From: an uncultured Porphyromonas sp.
GTDB taxonomy: Bacteria; Bacteroidota; Bacteroidia; Bacteroidales; Porphyromonadaceae
Assembly: GCA_900548415.1 (NCBI GenBank)
Contig: URKO01000001.1
Span: 1-19,284 of the forward strand
Reading direction: 5' to 3'
Length of the DNA stretch: 19,284 nucleotides
Shown here: positions 15,992-19,284 of the stretch, in pieces
Layout of the letters: each line of letters begins with the position of its first letter
How positions within the stretch are numbered: the first letter of the stretch is position 1
Position numbers and translations under genes: made by a program
The notes under the pieces: generated by a model
Seen by the model: the letters and a program-made list of their open reading frames with translations, nothing else
Database searches by the model: none
What the model was told of the DNA's origin: nothing

Positions 15992-18961
15992 TTAGTACCA
16001 GCCACTGCCACCATAGGTAGGCAGGCTGTGCTGCTCCCACTTGAGGTCACGGAGTAGAGAGGCATTGACACCGATCACGACGTTGTACGACTTGTAGGCA
16101 CCGAGCGGGATGACACTCGCCGTCAGAGACCAGCAGTGCAGGTCTCGCGTGATATTGATGGTCATACCAGTCAGCTTCTTCAGGTCGAAGTTGTAGTTGG
16201 CGTCAAAGGAGAAGTTCCAGTTTGGCGTAGGCTGTAGCTGTCCGCGGAAGGAGAGGTTTTGCGTAAACTTGTAGTCAAACTCCCGTCGGTGTGTATTGAA
16301 CTTCTCTCTGTCTTGTACCACATTGACACTATAGTTGAAAGAGAAGCTCCACGGCACGTCAAACTTCAAGTAGCCGTCATCGTCCCAATTGTCCGTTTGG
16401 CCGTAACTACTGCGCGGTCCACCACCTGGAGACCCGTCGAGACCCATCCCGTCGGCGCCTGGTCTACCGCCCATTGCCGTCGGGTCATCCGCAGGCGACT
16501 TAGCAGTCTCATCGTCAGTGGCAGCCGATTTCTTTTTCTTATTAAAGAGTCCATCGATCCAGTTGCCGATCTTCTTGAAGGTCTGCGGTGTAAAGGTGTA
16601 GTTGAAGCTCGTACCCGTGCCTAGGAAAGCTCCGATACCGTGTCCATTGAGCAGGCGCAACTTGTCCACACGATAGGGTCTCACATTGCCCTGTGGGTCG
16701 GTGTAGTAGTCCCATTCGTAAGGATCAAAAGAGGCGGAGAGACGCAGCACGAAAGTCTTCGTAAGCCTTATCGCAATGTTGGTGCTGAGGTTGCTCCAGC
16801 GGAAGGAGTCCGCAGCCATATTATAGGAGAAGCGGAGACCAAACTGATCGATGAGCGAGATCTTCTTAAACTGTTCCTCGACGGCTGTCGAGTCACTCGG
16901 CAAGCGCCACTTCATCTCCACATTGTTGTCAAAGGAGAAGTTGATCGCCCCCATCTTGCCTCGCCCTGGGTAGCCGAAGATGCCTCGCTCGTAAGGCGTA
17001 TAGATGAAGTTGTGTGCCTGCCCCAGCGTATCGACATAGTCTATCTCACGATAGTAGCCCCAGAAAGGATCGCCAAAGTCCGGAGCATACGATAGTGATA
17101 TAGAGGGCGTCAGACGATGCCGGATCATCTGCACACGATCGCCAAAGAGCTTCTGCCACGGCTTGTAAAAGCCGTAGAGCGTCGTACTCATCGAGAGCGA
17201 CGCACTGAAGTTGTTCAAGTGATAGAAGCCGTAAGTAGTGTCTGCATCGACGATGCGCTGCTGCGCCTCGTCCCACTGCTTCTCCACGCGCGAGGTGTAC
17301 CAGTAGGCCGTATAGCTGATCGAAGGAGAGATCTTGATATAGTTAAAGAGGTCGAAGGAGGCGGAGATAGGTATCGAGTGTTGCATACCATTGCGCCAGT
17401 CCTTGACCAGATTGCTCTTGAGGATCAGATTCTCCTTGGTAGTGATGCTGTTACGTAGCGAGCCGTTGTAGCTGAGGGAGATCTTCTCGTACCAACGCTC
17501 CTTGCCGACGCGGTTCTTTCGCTTGAAGGGGTAGATCGTCGAGAGCGAGAGCGAGAGGTTCGGCAGGGTCACACTGATGGTCGAGTCACGCGAGCGCTGA
17601 TCTATGTTAAAAGCTCCCGTCAGCGAGAGCGGTATACCCGCAAAGCTCCGTCGGTAGCTAATGCTAGAGCCCTTAGTATTCTCAGCGCGTCGCTGATGGT
17701 TGTAGACCGCTTGGGTAGCGTTGTGGTTGTAGCTACTGGTCGAGAAGTTGACCGACGCTGAGAAGTTGCGTAGCGGATCCGCTTTGGGATCTTGCGAGTG
17801 AGTCCATCTGAGCGATATATCCTGTGAGCGGCTGTAGGTTGAGGGGATGTCCTTGTCTCCCTGCACCGTCGATATGTATCCTGCCTGCACGCTACCATTG
17901 TACTTATAGCGCTTGCGATAGTTTGACGACGCATTGACTGCCCAGGAGCCGTTGGTATAGACATCGCCCGTGAGCGTCAGGTCCCAGTAGTCGTTCAGAT
18001 TGAGATAAAGGCCACCATGCGTCAGATACAGCCCTCGTGACTGGTCGATACCGTAGCTCGGCATGATGATACCAGAGGTCTGCTTCTCATTGAAGGGGAA
18101 GAAGGCAAACGGCAACCCGATGAAGTAGAGCGGCACGTCCGCCATAACCAAGTAGACAGGCCCCGTGACGATCTTGTCCTCAGGCTTAGCCTTGGCACGA
18201 GTCAGGTTGATGTAAAAGTGTGGATGATCGTGCTGGTCGCAAGTGGTGTAGCGACCATCCTTGAGGTACATCGTATTGTCCTTGAGTCGCTTCGTCTGCG
18301 TAGCCGTCAGATAGCCCTCGCCCTGCTGGGTTGTCACGTCTGTGATGAAGCCTTGACCTGTCTTGAAGTTGTACTTCATTGTCGTACTCTCAAACTTCTG
18401 ATCCCCATCGGCAAACTTTGGCTTAGCGGTCGGCTGGCCTAGACTATCCAGGACATACTGCGCATAGACCTCAGAGCTGTCGGCGACGATCTTGAGGTAG
18501 TTTGCCTCGATGCTCATCGTCTGATACTTGACCTCGCTCGGACCGAAGAAGTACATCATATTATCGCCCGTCATGACGAGCGAATCCTCTGCAGAGAAGG
18601 TCACAGGAGCCTCTAGCTTAAAGAGCTCGACCGAGTCGCTCTCTGCGACAGGCGTCTCAGCGTTACTAGCTAACGTATCTGCAGCCGTGGGCGTCAGCGT
18701 CGTATCCGCCTTGATGGCGAGGCTGTCGACGGTCGTTGCCACGGAGTCTATCTCAGGGGAAGTGGGTAGCGTGTCCAGCAAGCGGGTTGTATCTGCCGAT
18801 AGATCTGCCACGACCGTGTCTAGCTGCTCCGTCGGTGATGGTGTAGCTACGGGTGACTCAGTACGTCGCACCTGCGTCGCACACGACACGACCGCCACGC
18901 CTACGCAAAGCAGGAGGAGCAGTCGCAAGAGCGAGCGAGGGACTATGACAGAGCTAGACAT
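15992..18961 (-). CDS. lptD: LPS-assembly outer-membrane protein LptD (OstA)
   Basis: LptD is the outer-membrane beta-barrel that places LPS in the outer leaflet. The 989-residue product has a signal peptide ending in the lipobox-like VVSC (Cys27). A Thr/Ser/Asp-rich linker (about 30-115) and an LptA/OstA-like beta-jellyroll (about 120-275, with YLKDGRYTTCDQHDHPHF) follow. A large barrel domain then runs from VPLYFIGLPFAFFP (about 276-289) to the C-terminus. The mature protein has only two other cysteines, C241 and C943, which could form one inter-domain disulfide. A Lys-, Asp- and Gly-rich insertion lies at about 808-860. It is the first gene of the lptD-rhomboid-rhomboid-EEP train, with an IS end 97 bases upstream. 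Its LptE partner is not in the window. Confidence 0.93.
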   Translation of the reverse strand: MSSSVIVPRSLLRLLLLLCVGVAVVSCATQVRRTESPVATPSPTEQLDTVVADLSADTTRLLDTLPTSPEIDSVATTVDSLAIKADTTLTPTAADTLASNAETPVAESDSVELFKLEAPVTFSAEDSLVMTGDNMMYFFGPSEVKYQTMSIEANYLKIVADSSEVYAQYVLDSLGQPTAKPKFADGDQKFESTTMKYNFKTGQGFITDVTTQQGEGYLTATQTKRLKDNTMYLKDGRYTTCDQHDHPHFYINLTRAKAKPEDKIVTGPVYLVMADVPLYFIGLPFAFFPFNEKQTSGIIMPSYGIDQSRGLYLTHGGLYLNLNDYWDLTLTGDVYTNGSWAVNASSNYRKRYKYNGSVQAGYISTVQGDKDIPSTYSRSQDISLRWTHSQDPKADPLRNFSASVNFSTSSYNHNATQAVYNHQRRAENTKGSSISYRRSFAGIPLSLTGAFNIDQRSRDSTISVTLPNLSLSLSTIYPFKRKNRVGKERWYEKISLSYNGSLRNSITTKENLILKSNLVKDWRNGMQHSIPISASFDLFNYIKISPSISYTAYWYTSRVEKQWDEAQQRIVDADTTYGFYHLNNFSASLSMSTTLYGFYKPWQKLFGDRVQMIRHRLTPSISLSYAPDFGDPFWGYYREIDYVDTLGQAHNFIYTPYERGIFGYPGRGKMGAINFSFDNNVEMKWRLPSDSTAVEEQFKKISLIDQFGLRFSYNMAADSFRWSNLSTNIAIRLTKTFVLRLSASFDPYEWDYYTDPQGNVRPYRVDKLRLLNGHGIGAFLGTGTSFNYTFTPQTFKKIGNWIDGLFNKKKKSAATDDETAKSPADDPTAMGGRPGADGMGLDGSPGGGPRSSYGQTDNWDDDGYLKFDVPWSFSFNYSVNVVQDREKFNTHRREFDYKFTQNLSFRGQLQPTPNWNFSFDANYNFDLKKLTGMTINITRDLHCWSLTASVIPLGAYKSYNVVIGVNASLLRDLKWEQHSLPTYGGSGWY

Positions 18962-19008
18962 GTGCTATAATAACGCGAGCTGGCTTGTGATGATACATCA
19001 ACCGCTGG

Positions 19009-19016
19009 CAAAGGTA
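19009..19016 (-). promoter_or_regulatory. Possible -7 box (TACCTTTG) for lptD
   Basis: On the minus strand TACCTTTG fits TAnnTTTG and lies about 48 bases before the lptD ATG. A TTG sits only 15 bases further upstream (19032-19034), shorter than the usual spacing of about 20, so the match is partial. The box lies 42 bases inside the IS end and would survive the insertion. Confidence 0.4.
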
Positions 19017-19057
19017 CTAAATAGTGACGTGCAACGGCATACCGCTCACCGCCTACC

Positions 19058-19284
19058 CAGGGCTGACGCATTATAATTCTATATCGAAGATTTCCTCTGG
19101 AGTCATTCGTGCAAGCTTTTTCCTCAGGCGTAGCGTTGATGTGCCTTTGAGCTTGTCTTTAAGCCGTTGAATGATAGTCAGGTTTATCTTGTTTATAATG
19201 TTCATGTTCTGAGCGGCGTTGCGAGCTCTCTTGGTAGAGTAGTCTTCTCTAAAAAGCATATCCAGCATATAGTGAAGTTTGTTC
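19058..19284 (-). mobile_element. ISAs1-family insertion sequence, transposase-3' end (cut by window edge)
   Basis: The element end is CAGGGCTGACGCATTATA starting at 19058, which fits CAGGG-type ISAs1 termini from memory and is shared with the miniature element at 7477-7577. The transposase reads out towards this end. Only about 227 bases are inside the window; the other end and any target duplication cannot be seen. Confidence 0.8.
19071..19284 (-). CDS. ISAs1-family transposase, C-terminal part
   Basis: The frame is open to the window edge, so the gene is 5'-truncated by the window and about 70 codons are visible. They begin NKLHYMLDMLFREDYS and continue with NAAQNMNIINKINLTIIQRL. This resembles the C-terminal end of ISAs1-family DDE transposases (pattern ENxLHWxLDVxFxED followed by RxxNAAxNxxxIRKIxLNLL). 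The stop codon (19071-19073) lies within the terminal repeat itself. The final DIEL and Lys-rich tail look intact, so there is no sign of decay in the visible part. The family call is from motif memory, not from a search. Confidence 0.85.
   Translation of the reverse strand, partial: NKLHYMLDMLFREDYSTKRARNAAQNMNIINKINLTIIQRLKDKLKGTSTLRLRKKLARMTPEEIFDIEL

Noticed and set aside
18528..19076. 182-codon plus-strand open frame opposite the lptD N-terminus
   Set aside because: It is the Ser/Thr/Val-rich complement of the low-complexity LptD linker and runs into the IS end.

Overview
The window looks like chromosome from a member of the Bacteroidales, most likely a Porphyromonas-type organism. The reasons are the Bacteroidota version of the rod-shape cluster, an LptD followed by paired rhomboid proteases and a membrane-anchored endonuclease/exonuclease/phosphatase protein, a DUF2851 gene, TAnnTTTG promoter boxes in place of E. 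coli-type -10 boxes, start codons without strong Shine-Dalgarno sequences, and an ISAs1-family insertion sequence. The species assignment is inference. No tRNA, rRNA or CRISPR array was seen.

Left part (1-7418, + strand): mreC, mreD, a class B penicillin-binding protein 2 (mrdA) and rodA form a tightly packed elongasome operon that directs lateral peptidoglycan synthesis. A 190-base spacer holds a perfect 9-bp inverted repeat, a 15-bp tandem duplication and a good Bacteroidota-type promoter. It is followed by a mannose-1-phosphate guanylyltransferase gene (GDP-mannose supply for glycans and LPS) and a DUF2851 gene of unknown function.

Middle gap (7419-7929): 511 bases without a gene between two convergent genes. 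This is the most unusual part of the window. It holds a miniature element of about 101 bp whose ends match the end of the ISAs1-family element at the right edge of the window. Next to it is an array of eight palindromes spaced almost exactly 22 bp apart, mostly with a CCACGTGG core, with variant cores that stay symmetric in the middle.

Right part (7930-19284, - strand): two gene trains read leftwards. The first, starting from a promoter near 13106, is a YitT/DUF2179 membrane protein, an outer-membrane porin-like protein, argS (arginyl-tRNA synthetase) and mnmA (tRNA 2-thiouridylase). The second is lptD (LPS export to the outer-membrane surface), two rhomboid proteases and an EEP-family membrane protein, packed with gaps of 36 and 2 bases and one 29-base overlap. 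An ISAs1-family element, cut by the window edge, ends 97 bases upstream of the lptD start codon.

Most protein genes serve the cell envelope (wall elongation, sugar nucleotide supply, LPS export, porin, membrane proteases) or tRNA function. The accessory signals are the intergenic repeats and the IS-related elements.
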